DNA of 64,000 nucleotides from Cylindrotheca closterium. Lineage: Eukaryota; Bacillariophyta; Bacillariophyceae; Bacillariales; Bacillariaceae. Below, piece by piece: positions 34,205 through 45,038 of this stretch. Numbering within the stretch: the first letter of the stretch is position 1; each line of letters begins with the position of its first letter. The DNA lies in assembly GCA_933822405.4 (NCBI GenBank), contig CAKOGP040001847.1:62001-126000 (forward strand). Direction: 5' to 3'. The notes below the pieces were generated by a model. The model had not been told where the DNA came from. It was given only the letters and a program-made list of their open reading frames with translations, and did not search any database. A program made the position numbers and the translations under genes.

Positions 34205-34265
34205 CATTTATGATGTTATTCAATTTAATTTTAAAAAATAATCATCCCACGGCATGTCCGTGGTG

Positions 34266-34897
34266 CTATATGAACTGCCCAGAATCATCTCTCTTTGCCT
34301 CATGTGCTTCTCGAACAACTCCATGCATTGTAACATATACACCAGTCTTGGGAAGGATTTGGACGGCAGCCATAGCAGAACCAACATTCAATGGTGCATC
34401 TGTGTTACTGAATCTTTCCGGCCGCATGGAACCAGTCTAAGAAGAAAGAGTCAGAATAAGGAAAAAAGACAAAAAGAGGAGGAAAGGGTACATAACCTAC
34501 CAATACAATGCGTCTCGTGCCTGCCAAGGATTCCCGGGATGCCAAGAACTTCGCGGTTTCAATCATTGTGTCGGTTCCATGTGTGATGATGATTCTTTCT
34601 GAACGATATTAGACATTTGAGATTTTCGCAATTCATTAGGAATCAAACTGATTGCAATGTACCTCACTGACCTTCCGAATGCTCTTCAATCAGACTTGCC
34701 AAAATTTCTCTGTCAGCATCAGTGACTTCCAGACTGTCCTTCTGGAATGCGGTCACCACTTCGTAGGAAAAAGAAGGACCAAGCCGCTCCAATAATCGTT
34801 TTGTTGCTGGTTCTCCAAACTCAAACGCATATCCTCCTTTGCTCCTTGGGTAATCCTTGTCGATTGTTCCGCCTGTCTGGATGAAAAGGATCTTCAT
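34266..34897 (-). CDS. One-domain L-asparaginase-like protein
   Basis: Predicted 164-residue protein of three exons: 34897-34672, 34598-34501 and 34436-34266. All junctions are GT-AG and in phase. It has the N-terminal asparaginase motifs in order: IQTGGTIDKDYP (nucleophile Thr region), ITHGTDTMIETA (second Thr/Asp pair) and LTGSMRPERFSNTDAPLNVG, ending KRDDSGQFI. It lacks the whole C-terminal domain of the usual ~330-residue enzymes. Short versions ending in 'KRD..(T/S)GQF' exist in bacteria and some protists, so this looks complete rather than truncated. Activity on asparagine is inferred and not certain for the short forms. It converges with the preceding gene, only 61 bases apart. Confidence 0.85.
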
Positions 34898-35712
34898 AAA
34901 ATATACCGTAGGAAGAGAAGACTTTTGTCTTTCATATAATGTGTATTATATATATAGCGTGCAATGATTTTTTTGGCCATGATCATGATTTTGCATTTCC
35001 AGTCCAGTCAGTCGTAAAATGTAACTTTCGGTGGTGTTTTGAAAATTTCTAACGCGAGATAATAAAATGTGTAGTCGACATATTCTGGGCTTAAACCAGA
35101 TTTTCTATAGCTAAAACTGTTGTCTGAACCAACAAGTGTTTGGGCTGAGAAAGTTACTTTTCACTTGAAAAAATTATGGCTTGTGGCATCATCGTCATGA
35201 TGATCATGATCATGAGAGCAGCACTGAAGTCAAGGCCCAGGGTTTTGCGCCAGATAGATAGACCCAGATTCGGCTCCGAGTTATAACCGAAGCGACACTG
35301 GAGGATGTATCACAACTGAAAAGGCAAATCTGATTCTATAGTAGACTCTTGTTGTATCGGTTTTTTGAGCTCTGAAAGAATCTCAGTTTCCATTCATTCA
35401 ACAGCGAATGGGGAAAAAAGTCCCGTTTCTGTTAAATGTTAATATGTACAAATATTAATAGCCGCTCAGAAACAACAATAAATACTCCGCCACGTGGTAC
35501 GTGTACACGGATGAGTGCGAAGGTTTTGCACAATGTCCTTGCGTGGTCTGCATATAAAATATATTAGTCTCACATCACAACTCGAAAATAAGTCGTCAAC
35601 GCTTTGATCATCAGATCATCACAACTCATCTTCTCTCAATCTTTCCTGCACACTAGCACCAAGCGTTTGAATAAAGATCTGAGCTAATCACTTCAAGGCT
35701 ACGAGAATCAGT
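34898..35712. other. Divergent promoter region, asparaginase / ATPase
   Basis: No open frame is supported. It contains several CATGATCATGA-type palindromic pieces near 34979-34990 and 35201-35215, and TA-rich stretches. The genes on each side point away from it. Confidence 0.5.
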
Positions 35713-38700
35713 ATGATTGAACCTGTGTCTTTCTACGACACAACGAAGATGGCCCCGCCATTTTCCATTACCGATATGAACGAGGATTTGCCTTCAACCT
35801 TTGGAGATGAGGATGCACTACTTTCCTTAGATCCTAGCTCAGACATGTTTTCCACTTCTCGCACGGAAACCGTCAACACTACCATTCCTTCCTCTCCTTC
35901 TTCTGATATGCAGTCCCTCGCAAATTCCATGAGGACTTCTGAATTGAGAAAGCCAAAGACCACGGTTGCAATTGCACTTCATTATCAGCAGGACAACTCT
36001 GCTGGCTCCATTAAGGGTAATTTGGATTTTGCTTCTATGGGATTGATTGGCCGCGAAACGGAAGTATCGACGCTCCGTTATTGTTTGGCAAACCTCATGG
36101 CCACAGATTCATCTTCAGATAGCGATGGCAGCAACGAAACTGGACCATTCAAGGAACTGGTCTTTATCAAAGGTGAGTAATCTGTTTTTTCTTTGCTACC
36201 GATTTCCAACCGATCTGTTTCTCACTCTGATTGCTGTTTAATAGGGCAAAGTGGAGTTGGCAAGTCTTCAGTTGCCAGGACAGTCGAACAGGATCTCAAA
36301 CAAGAAGAACGTAGCAACAGCAACTACAATGGACTGTTTATCGACGCCAAATTTGATATGAATACTATGGATGAACCATATTCAGGCATATCCAAGATAT
36401 TTGATAAAATCTGCCGCAAGATCAAGGAAGTCAAGCAGGAATCGATTCCTGAGATTCAACAAGCATTGAAAGACGGACTTGGGAAGGAACTTCGACTCCT
36501 GATGCACTTGCTTCCGGAACTGAAGAGCCTGATGGCTGATGACGATAGTCAGTCCACCAAATCATCTTTTGATATCGATGCATTTGAAAGTGGCACAGAT
36601 CAGCTACGTTATGCATTTCGAGTGTTGGCTAGGGTATTTGGAGCTGTCTTTTCTCCACTTGTCATCTTTTTTGATGACTTGCAGTGGGCGGATATGTCGT
36701 CACTTCAAGTATTGGACTATTTGATCTCAGACACTCAAAACCCAAATGCCATGATGATCATTGGAAGTTACAGATCCGAGGAAGTCAATGAGAACAGTTT
36801 GCTCTTCAACAAGATAGTTGCTTTCCGAGAGAAGGCAACGAAGTTCCACTTTCATGTTACCGAAATGGAGATCAAAGCATTCGATGCAGCTACTGTCGAG
36901 AAGATTATTGCCACCACCTTGACGCCTGAGACTATGGAACAAGGCGTAAGATTGGCATTGATATGTATCAAGAGAACCCTTGGAAATCCGTTCTTTGTCT
37001 TTGAATTCCTCAAGATGCTTCACCACGAAGGACTCCTTGCGTACAACTTATCATCGCAACGTTGGACTTGGGATATGGAAAAGATCGAGGACGCAACCAT
37101 GTCCACTGCCAATGTCGTTGCCCTATTACACAATCGCATGAAGAAGTTACCCAACCAAGTTCAAATTCTACTTCAAGTTGCCGCGTACTTTGGGTCCTCG
37201 TTCTACGAGCCAACACTCGATATGGTTTGGGATCACCATGGTCGAAGATTGGTCGGAGCGAAGATCGATAAGGTTTCCAAGCTACTTCCAGGGGTTGTCC
37301 AAGACGACTTTTTGGAACCATTCGGGGAGAATCACTACAGATGGGTTCACGACAAAGTGCAAGAGGCCGCGCTGTGCTTGACGGGGAAGCATCGTGAGTC
37401 ATTTCAGTTGGACATTGGTACAACTTTGTACTATTGCTTGGATAAAGAGCACTTGGAAGATGACTTGTTTAACGTCGTCGATCTCATTAATCGTGGGAAT
37501 GTCAACAAGAGATCCGAATTTGCGCTTGCTAACATGAGAGCAGCAAAGAAGGCACGAAGCATTTCGGCCTTTGAGTCGGGAGCAAAGTACGCTGCCCACG
37601 GGATCGAGATTTTGGACGAGTCCACTAAATGGACCGAAAACCGGCAACTCGCTTTGCAGTTGTATACAATAGGGGCCGAGATGAATCTTGTGGCTGGTAA
37701 CATTGTTGCCGCAGAGGAATACTGTGAAGTGGTACTTGGTCGGTCAGAGTTATCAACAATGGAAACTCTCCCACTGAAGATGGTGCGAGCGAAGGCCCTA
37801 TCGACGATGGAACTCAAGTTCGACGAAGCTCTCGAATACTGTCTGAAGCTGTTGAGAGAAATCGGATGCAAGTTGACATGGCCAAGAAGCTTGGTACCGG
37901 TCCAAGCGCTGACGATGGTCCTACGAACCATCAAGAAGCTAGAGAAGGTACCAGAAGGCTCCTTCGAGACTATGACCGTCATAAAAGACAAACGGCAAAA
38001 GGCTGTTGCGAGTCTCTTGTCGATGATCTTGTACATATCCTATCATTCTGGTAACATTCATCTGTCCTTCGTTTGCATTTGCAAGTTGGTGGAGATGACT
38101 TTGCAGCACGGAATTAACGAATTCTCTGCCAAGAGCATTGCTTCAATCGGAATAATTTTGATTGTATTGAACAAGGACCCTGCCAAGGCCGAAGAATACG
38201 GCAATATTGCACTTTCCATGCTCGCAAAGTTTGGCCGAATGCGAAGTGGCGAGACGACCTACCTTACATATGCCCATGTCATGGCTTGGTTTCGACCATT
38301 GGAAACCTGTTCTGCACCAATGATTGATGGGTACAAGAAAGCTCTGCGAGCAGGAGAAACAGAGTTCGCCCTTTGGAATCTCCTATCATACGTGGCAATG
38401 GTTCCATACATTCTTGGAAAGCCATTGGAGCAGATTCTCCAAGAGTGCCCGAAGGCCATGATCCAATTTGAAGAGGCTGCTTCCGCAGTCCATGTCTTGG
38501 ACATGCGGGTCTTGATGCAGATGCTATCAAACTTGAGCGATCCATCCTGTCCTGATCCTTCCAAGCTGGAAGGTGAGATCTTCAGCAAAGTGCATGATGA
38601 CGAGAAGGAGGCAAAGGTCCATCTCGCCATTTCCCATTTTGCCGAAGGCGAGCTTCTGTTGTTCCAAGGCGACTATGTCGCTGCCGCCGACAGAGCGATA

Positions 38701-39168
38701 AATCTGGGAGAAGTTCACACCGAATTGGTTCCTGGGATCTACACCATTATGATCGAGACTTTTCACCGAGCGGTTGTTTTGTACGCTGCAGCTTTGAAGA
38801 CCAAGAAGAAGAAGTACAGAGTTCATGCGAAGAAGGTACGAAAGAAGGTCTCCGGCTGGGCGAAAGCCGGCAATCCGAATGTCGAGTATTTCGATTTGTT
38901 CTTGACAGCGGAACAGCTGGCATTGGACAAGAAGCTGGACGAAGCTCAGCCCAAGTACAAATCTGCGATCAGGTTAGCGACTCGTTCTGGTCACTTGCAT
39001 CATGCAGGCTTGTTGAATGAACGTTATGCAGATTTCCTTTTGGCTCTACGTTCCAATGTCGAAGAGTCAAAAAGGGCGCTGAAGATTTCGATCAAATGGT
39101 ACAAGGATTGGGGAGCCACCAGGAAAGTGAAAGCACTAGAGTCGAAGTTAAGTGAACTGGAGAAGTAG
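35713..39168 (+). CDS. AAA-type predicted ATPase with long helical-repeat tail
   Basis: Predicted 1127-residue protein. Exon 1 is 35713-36172 and exon 2 is 36245-39168; the 72-base intron (GTGAGT…AATAG) rejoins exactly in the P-loop, giving FIKGQSGVGKSSV (residues ~151-163). Walker B is VIFFDDLQWAD near residue 292, typical of the ATPase module found next to kinases and cyclases in signalling proteins. 'LIGRETEVSTLRYCL' before the P-loop is the usual lead-in. The C-terminal ~600 residues are alpha-helical and TPR-like (for instance QLYTIGAEMNLVAGNIVAAEEYC). No kinase, cyclase or DNA-binding domain follows, so its output is unclear. The N-terminal 100 residues are Ser/Thr-rich and disordered. 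Confidence 0.85.
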
Positions 39169-39538
39169 ATGTATTGGGAACATTTTGGACAGGCAGTGTC
39201 GAATCTAGCTGGGGTAACGGGATTGCATGTGAAAGTTTCGACTGAGTTTCAAAAGAGGGCGCCCACGTTGGTACGGGATCGTTGGTACGGGATCGACCAA
39301 TGGCAAGATGTATCATGAGATACTAGATCAAATTTAGAATTATCTTTGCCTAAAACGATACACAACATACCGGTAGGAATCATGCATGGCTCCCTTCCGC
39401 GGACTCGAATTCCATTCTTGTCAATCGATACAGAGTAAAACAGATGGATGATTGAAGTTCAAGATACTTCACATAGACGAGTCAATACTCGCTTGAAAAA
39501 TTCTATATTTGCACTTTGTTGTGTCTTCGTATGCTTTT

Positions 39539-40001
39539 TTAAGCGATGATGGGGTTTGGACTATCCATTACACTTGCAGCACCTGGGTAGAGCTTTCCAA
39601 GTATAACTTGTCGCTTGAGAACCTCCAATTGTACATGACCATCTTGGATGGCAGCAGCGGCTTCGTCTCTGTTCGTGTTGCATACAGGCATGTCACAGTA
39701 ATAGAAAGAGCAATAAGAAAGAACATGTTAGCGAGATTGCACCAAACAAAAACATTACGAAACCAAATAAAATGAAAGGAATAATTGGTTCTCTTCAGAA
39801 TGACTGCGGAAGAGAGCCATACTTGAATCCCCGGCCGCAGTAGTTTCTCTGGAAAGTTTTCTTTGAATTGACTCACCCCTGCAACTGTTGATTCTTGCGG
39901 AATCCTGTCTTGACACGTCTAATCGAATAGGATCGAAAGTTGTAATCTGTAACTTGCTTGGCTTGGCGAAGCAAGTTTCGGTATAGGGCTTGGGCAGTCA
40001 T
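39539..40001 (-). CDS. LYRM4: LYR-motif Fe-S assembly factor ISD11/LYRM4
   Basis: An 84-residue protein from two exons, 40001-39877 and 39668-39539, separated by a 208-base intron (GTGAGT…AACAG). The join gives QQLQGDEAAAA. The LYR motif (ALYRNLLRQAK) is at residues 5-15, followed by YNFRSYSIRRVKTGFRKN and later LKRQVILGKLYPG. The order and spacing match ISD11, the partner that stabilises the mitochondrial cysteine desulfurase NFS1 during Fe-S cluster assembly. Length equals the family norm of 80-95 residues. There is no cleavable presequence, as usual. Each exon is short, so it is easily missed in long-frame searches. Confidence 0.9.
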
Positions 40002-40917
40002 TTTACAAGTTTGTGTGTTGGGAGGTAGGTACGGATGACACGGAAGTTATTGCGATTCTTTGGAAATGTGACGCTTTCGATGTTGATTGAAGTCGAGGTA
40101 TTGATGACGACAGCAACAAAAATGGAAAGAAGGTGAAGGAAGATGACACATGACGCGCATCTAGCTCGCGCAGTCAGTGAGCCAGTTTCCGTCTTCGAAA
40201 CGACTGACTCATACGACCAGAAGGATGCAATTTGAAATTTTAAGCCAAAGTACCTACCGGTATCGGTATATACCGGCAATCAGATTCGATTCATAATATA
40301 AAGGAAAGTAGCCACATTCGTGATGGTGACTGAAGGGCCACTTCGAATCCGGTATGGTTCTCGGTCATCCTTGTCGATTATGGTCATCCTTGCACCATCT
40401 GCTGATGGATGATCCGAACTTCAGCTCCATTTTCCACCAAAACACCTCTACCGGTAGCAATGATGTGGCTTCTTTCTGCTCGTAGCACTTAATTTTCAAA
40501 TTAGATATTGCTGTCATAATCACTGAATGATAGGCCACTTCTATCACTCCTGACAGATGATTCGCTACAGTCTTTTGGCAGATTAGTTTCATGAAGGAAT
40601 GCAATGAATGCAGTCACATTCGGAATGACAACTGAGGCACTACTTCGAATCCGGCATGCTTCTCGTCCATCCGTGTCGGCTGCATTGTCTGCAGATACAT
40701 CAATTGCCGATTTCTATTCCAGTTTCCACAGAGACAACTCCAACAGAGTTGTAGCTTCCAATCGCTCATACCCCGACAGAGCCATTGATGCTTCCTGAAG
40801 CAATGATTATCTTTAATATAATTTATCCTCTGCAACAATAGCATTCACTCTATTCGACATGTCCAATTCCCACGCTTCCAGTGCGTTCCAACTCAATATA
40901 GAACCCATCAACCATCC
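40002..40917. other. Intergenic with diverged direct repeat
   Basis: No supported gene. It contains TACCGGTA palindromes at 40255 and 40449 and a diverged direct repeat described separately. Short open frames on both strands have no recognisable content. Confidence 0.5.
40302..40770. repeat. Diverged direct repeat, period 302 bases
   Basis: CACATTCG at 40313 and CTTCGAATCCGG at 40341 recur at 40615 and 40643, both offset by 302 bases. The surrounding ~150 bases are alignable by eye but with many differences. Confidence 0.75.
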
Positions 40918-41992
40918 TTAAAGAGCCATGTGAAGCATATTTCGAGAGTCTTCAGACAGATGACAGCTCCGCCGACAGAAGTATTCAACAGCAGTCTTTC
41001 CATTCACATCTTTCAATCCGAGGAAACTCGATGGATACGCATCTAAGAGGACTTGCAAAAGATCAAGTCTGCAGTTTGCAGCTGATAGAAGAACGTGAAA
41101 GGGTGTCATGCCGAAAGGATCTACCAAGTGATCCCTGATAGTACTTCCTTCTTGCGACGATTGCATTGACGACTCGATCTCCCGAGAGAGATCACCTTTA
41201 GTTGTTACAGAGGCATGGTAACATTTTTTGTGGATCGGAAAACTGTCGAATCGACGCATCAGGGCAAGCGCGATGTTCGTGTCTACATATTGATTTACCA
41301 GCGCTTTGCATCCGGCAAACGTGCTGCAAGTGCCTCTTTTTCTGCGTCCGCGGGCACTCATTGTACCTATTAACGGGCGCGGTGGTGCGGGAGGCAGACA
41401 GATATTTACTAAAGACTTGCAACCGTCAAAGGCGAAATCGTTTACCCTCATGGTAGTTCTACGGCAACCCCCCAATTCCACTGACACCAACTTGGGACAG
41501 TCTTCAAAAGCAGAGGTAACTGCCCAAAATCTCAAGACTTCTCGGAAGGTCCACATTTTCCAATTTTACGCAATCGTCAAAAGCACTACGTTGAACATAC
41601 TTCAGCCCCTCCTGAAATTTCAGCCTTGTCGCGTTCTTGTAAAGCTGACCTCGGTCAACGACGAACAATAAAAAAAAGCATTCTCCTCGATGGTAGTCAA
41701 TAAACCATCTTCAGCAAAACGAACTTGTGCTAATGACCCGCAATGCGAAAAGGATTCAAAACCTACCATTGTCACGGAAGGAGGGATTTCGATTTCCAAC
41801 AAGCTCTTACATTGACCGAACGCACGACGTGCAATAGTCGTTAAAAGGCGGATCCGTTGAAATTTGTGTCAGCCGTTCGAACATTTTACAAGCTGAAGGT
41901 GGAATCTCTCGAACAAGAGGATGAACAACTAAATCTGTCACATCTCTTGGAATTATCTCCCTTTCGTTGCCAACGTGGTGATAAGAAGTCAT
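40918..41992 (-). pseudogene. Frameshifted BspA-type LRR/ankyrin protein
   Basis: The remains of a protein like the intact one at 46695-48338. An N-terminal piece starts at 41992 (MTSYHHVGNE…KMFERLTQI) and then shifts frame. A middle piece with LRR_5 repeats (GLLTTIEENAFFYCSSLTEV) ends at a stop at 41620. The next repeat (SAFDDCVKLENVDLPRSL) is in a third frame. The final piece (SAFEDCPKLVSVEL … DPFGMTPFHVLLSAA) returns to an open frame to 40918 with an ankyrin-like end. At least three frame disruptions without splice signals make this a pseudogene. Confidence 0.75.
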
Positions 41993-42079
41993 CCTCTTCA
42001 ATGGCTTCTTGTGCCAACAACCAACAATGCTCACTCGATAATAAAATAAAATGAAGAGGTCAAGGATTTGATGCTGCAT

Positions 42080-42527
42080 ATATAAATGCGCGAGCGTATT
42101 TATTGTGCTATAGCTAGAAGTAGGTACACGTACACGGACATACAGAGTTCTGTAGGCCGATGTCGTAATACTGTAACAAACGTGGATCTAAAAGCGACTA
42201 GGGAAGTACCTTACTTCTTCTCTTGCTTTGTCATTGTGGCTACAGTATCCATACCACATTATACCCAACCACAGAGAAAACTAAATAGTGCGTTCGATGG
42301 GGAAGATATACACTCTGTCGTTCTGAAGCCGTTCTTCTGTTTGCTTTGCGCCTGAAGGAAAATCCAAGCTGACGCACACAACATCCACAAGTGAAAAAGA
42401 ACGAACGAACGAACACCAAATGTGTACCGGTGCACATACAAGATAGGAAGCAAAGCTGCCCTTTGATATGGTTAATTTAATGACAAGTCAATCAAATGAT
42501 TCGAGTACCACGCATAACATTTCCAAT
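42080..42527. other. Intergenic, nothing recognised
   Basis: Sequence between the LRR pseudogene and GlnRS, holding a short GAACGAACGAAC run near 42401-42414. No gene is supported. Confidence 0.5.
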
Positions 42528-44606
42528 CTACTTGGCAGCTGCAGCATTAAACTTGGCCAATACTTGAGCGTGCTTCTTTTGTTCCTTTGCCAATTTCTTG
42601 GTTGCTGATTTGGTGAGTGCAGTGCCTTCTGCATCGTGGGTTGGTAGGCCAGTCTTTTCGTCGAACTTGGAATATTTGCCCTTGTACTCTTCCGACAACC
42701 GAAACAAATCCTTCGGTTCGATCTTCATGCGAGCTTCCTTGGCAGCCTTGTCAGCGGCCTGTTTGGCCTTGCGTGCTGCATTCGTTTCCTCTTCCTTCTT
42801 GGACAATTTCTTAATGGCAATTTCTTCCCTCAGTGAAACGGTTCGGTTGAATACCAGCTTACCCTCCTTCTTCTCGTGACTCCAAGTAGTGTCTAGATCC
42901 ACAACAAAGTACCCCATACGCTCAAATTGAAGAGCAGCATTGGATTGCCACTTGTCCAACTTTGAGGCATCCACCAATTCGGATACGGATGGATCAATGA
43001 TAGCGTCGGCATAGACAATCTCTGATTCTGGATTGAGTTCTTCTTCCCATAGGTCTGATGGTTCTGCGACAGTGAAGAGATGATTGTACACTCGGACTTC
43101 GCAACGAATTCCATCAGAAGGAACCCATGAAATCCAAGTCTTTGGTTTCGGACGATCTTCGGCATTGTCCAACCGACAAATCAGCTTTTTTACCTTCCCA
43201 TTGTCTTGAATGACCTTGTCACAAATAATGTTTCCACCGTGATATTTGATTCCAACCGCCTTGTTAGGAGCAAGGCCGTAGTATTCCTCAGAATCTTCTA
43301 GTCTGAAATCGCTCGAATCGATGTACAGAGTGGAGGTAAGAGTGATGGAATGCTCACCCAAAGAATCATCCGTTGGAGAGTTTTGCACCGAAAAGGTCAA
43401 TGTGGTACCCTCATGTTCCTTCCAGTTGGAAATGGTAATTTCGATAGGATCCAAGGCTACCATGGCGCGTTGGGAGGTCTCGGACAAGCAAGTTCTCGCA
43501 GTGTTGGCCAGTTTTTCGTATTCAATGACGTTGGAAGCTCGAGTAGCACCAAGGTCGTTGCAAAATTTGTTGACAATCTCCTTGGTGTATCCACGCCGAC
43601 GCAATCCCGAGATTGTAGGCATTCGTGGATCGTCCCATCCACGAACGTAGTTGGCGTTCACTAGCTTGAGCAATCGACGCTTACTCAAGACTGTGTATTG
43701 ACAGTTCAGGCGGGACATTTCGTAAACGTTGGGGCGGAACATATCCAAGGCCCACAAGATCCAATAGTATGGCTCGCGACGGGTTTCAAATTCCAAAGTA
43801 CAGATGGAATAGTCAATCTGTTCCAAAGAATCGCAGATGCCATGTGTGAAATCATAAGCAGGGTAGATGCACCAGCCCTTCCCAGCGTGTGGATGAGAAG
43901 TAAACTTGATACGGTAGGCCACCAAATCGTACATGTTGGGATTGGCAGATTCGAAATCCATCTTTAGACGTAGTGTCCAAGTACCTTCATCGTAGATTCC
44001 GCGTTTCATCTTGTCAAAGATCTCCAAGTTACGCTCGATAGAAGTATCCCGGTTACGTCCAGGCAAGACATCAGGAGATGGAATTGGGTATTCGTCGTCT
44101 GGATCCTTGCCGCTACTCTTGGCGCTGACACGCTTCATGGCCAGTTCTCTTTGGACCTCCATTTCCAATTTGGTCATATCACAACAATAGGCCAATCCCT
44201 TCTTGATGAGTTGGACAGCAAGGTCGTGCAATTTAACAAAATTGTCGGAACTGTAGGTGGTACGTTCGGGAGTCCATCCCAGCCACGCCACGTCTCGCTT
44301 CAGACTGTCAATGTATTCCTTGGTTTCGGCATCTGGGTTGGTATCATCGTAACGGAAGATTGTCCTACGATTTTCCATCGGAACGTTAAGCTTTTCAAAG
44401 GCAAGAGAAAAGTTCATGTTCATACTCTTGGCGTGACCAATGTGCAAATAACCATTGGGTTCAGGTGGGAATCGAGTACGGACAATGTCCCCATTCGTTT
44501 CCTTGTGTTTGGCCAGCAACTCTGGCGAGTTTTTGGCCCATTCTAGTTCACGAGCAGAGAGGGCATTGCGAGTGGTAGTGGATGTGTCTTCCTTGACGTC
44601 TGTCAT
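42528..44606 (-). CDS. QARS: Glutaminyl-tRNA synthetase
   Basis: A 692-residue intronless class I synthetase that charges tRNA-Gln. Signature motifs: FPPEPNGYLHIGHAK (HIGH at 55-58), the GlnRS-type IFRYDDTNPDAETKEY, DFTHGICDSLEQIDYSICTLEF, and VLSKRRLLKLV (KMSKR loop). The anticodon-binding beta-barrels follow. The C-terminus (residues ~600-692) is a lysine/alanine-rich extension with GLPTHDAEGTALTKSA, seen in some protist versions. It lacks the N-terminal helical domain of animal and fungal GlnRS. I start at the ATG at 44606; the frame extends upstream only to a TTG. There is no clear organelle presequence, so a cytosolic role is expected. Confidence 0.95.
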   Translation of the reverse strand: MTDVKEDTSTTTRNALSARELEWAKNSPELLAKHKETNGDIVRTRFPPEPNGYLHIGHAKSMNMNFSLAFEKLNVPMENRRTIFRYDDTNPDAETKEYIDSLKRDVAWLGWTPERTTYSSDNFVKLHDLAVQLIKKGLAYCCDMTKLEMEVQRELAMKRVSAKSSGKDPDDEYPIPSPDVLPGRNRDTSIERNLEIFDKMKRGIYDEGTWTLRLKMDFESANPNMYDLVAYRIKFTSHPHAGKGWCIYPAYDFTHGICDSLEQIDYSICTLEFETRREPYYWILWALDMFRPNVYEMSRLNCQYTVLSKRRLLKLVNANYVRGWDDPRMPTISGLRRRGYTKEIVNKFCNDLGATRASNVIEYEKLANTARTCLSETSQRAMVALDPIEITISNWKEHEGTTLTFSVQNSPTDDSLGEHSITLTSTLYIDSSDFRLEDSEEYYGLAPNKAVGIKYHGGNIICDKVIQDNGKVKKLICRLDNAEDRPKPKTWISWVPSDGIRCEVRVYNHLFTVAEPSDLWEEELNPESEIVYADAIIDPSVSELVDASKLDKWQSNAALQFERMGYFVVDLDTTWSHEKKEGKLVFNRTVSLREEIAIKKLSKKEEETNAARKAKQAADKAAKEARMKIEPKDLFRLSEEYKGKYSKFDEKTGLPTHDAEGTALTKSATKKLAKEQKKHAQVLAKFNAAAAK

Positions 44607-45038
44607 TGTTGTTGTTGTATCAGTAGTAAAAAAGGTGTCGAGTTTGGTGTTGTGTGCGATTGCTTGGATTGCAGCTGCTTCTTGTTTCTTTCTATATATA
44701 TATATATCAGTCAAGTGCTAAAGACTGAGGTGAGCACCTAGATTTGCAGTGATATGCTGAATCTATATCGGTAGGGCTGGGCTTGCCTTTATGTTGAGTT
44801 GCTTTGGTTCCGACCACAAACAAAATGAAACCTGGCACCTGGCACTTCAAAAAAGGAATTTCGTGAGGGTCTCTCGATCCTCTTTTGTCCAAAGATTCTG
44901 CAGACGGATCGCGTACATACCTTTACGGTCGGATTGGTCGATTTGATGTCAAAAGGATCGATTGAGATGAGAGGTACTTTTACGATGATTATACTGTAGA
45001 CTGGCTGTATGAGTAGTTGATAGTCATGTTCTGGATTA
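44607..45038. other. Intergenic with TA microsatellite
   Basis: Upstream of GlnRS, a (TA)n run at about 44694-44707 lies ~90 bases before the start codon. The rest shows no gene. Confidence 0.55.
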
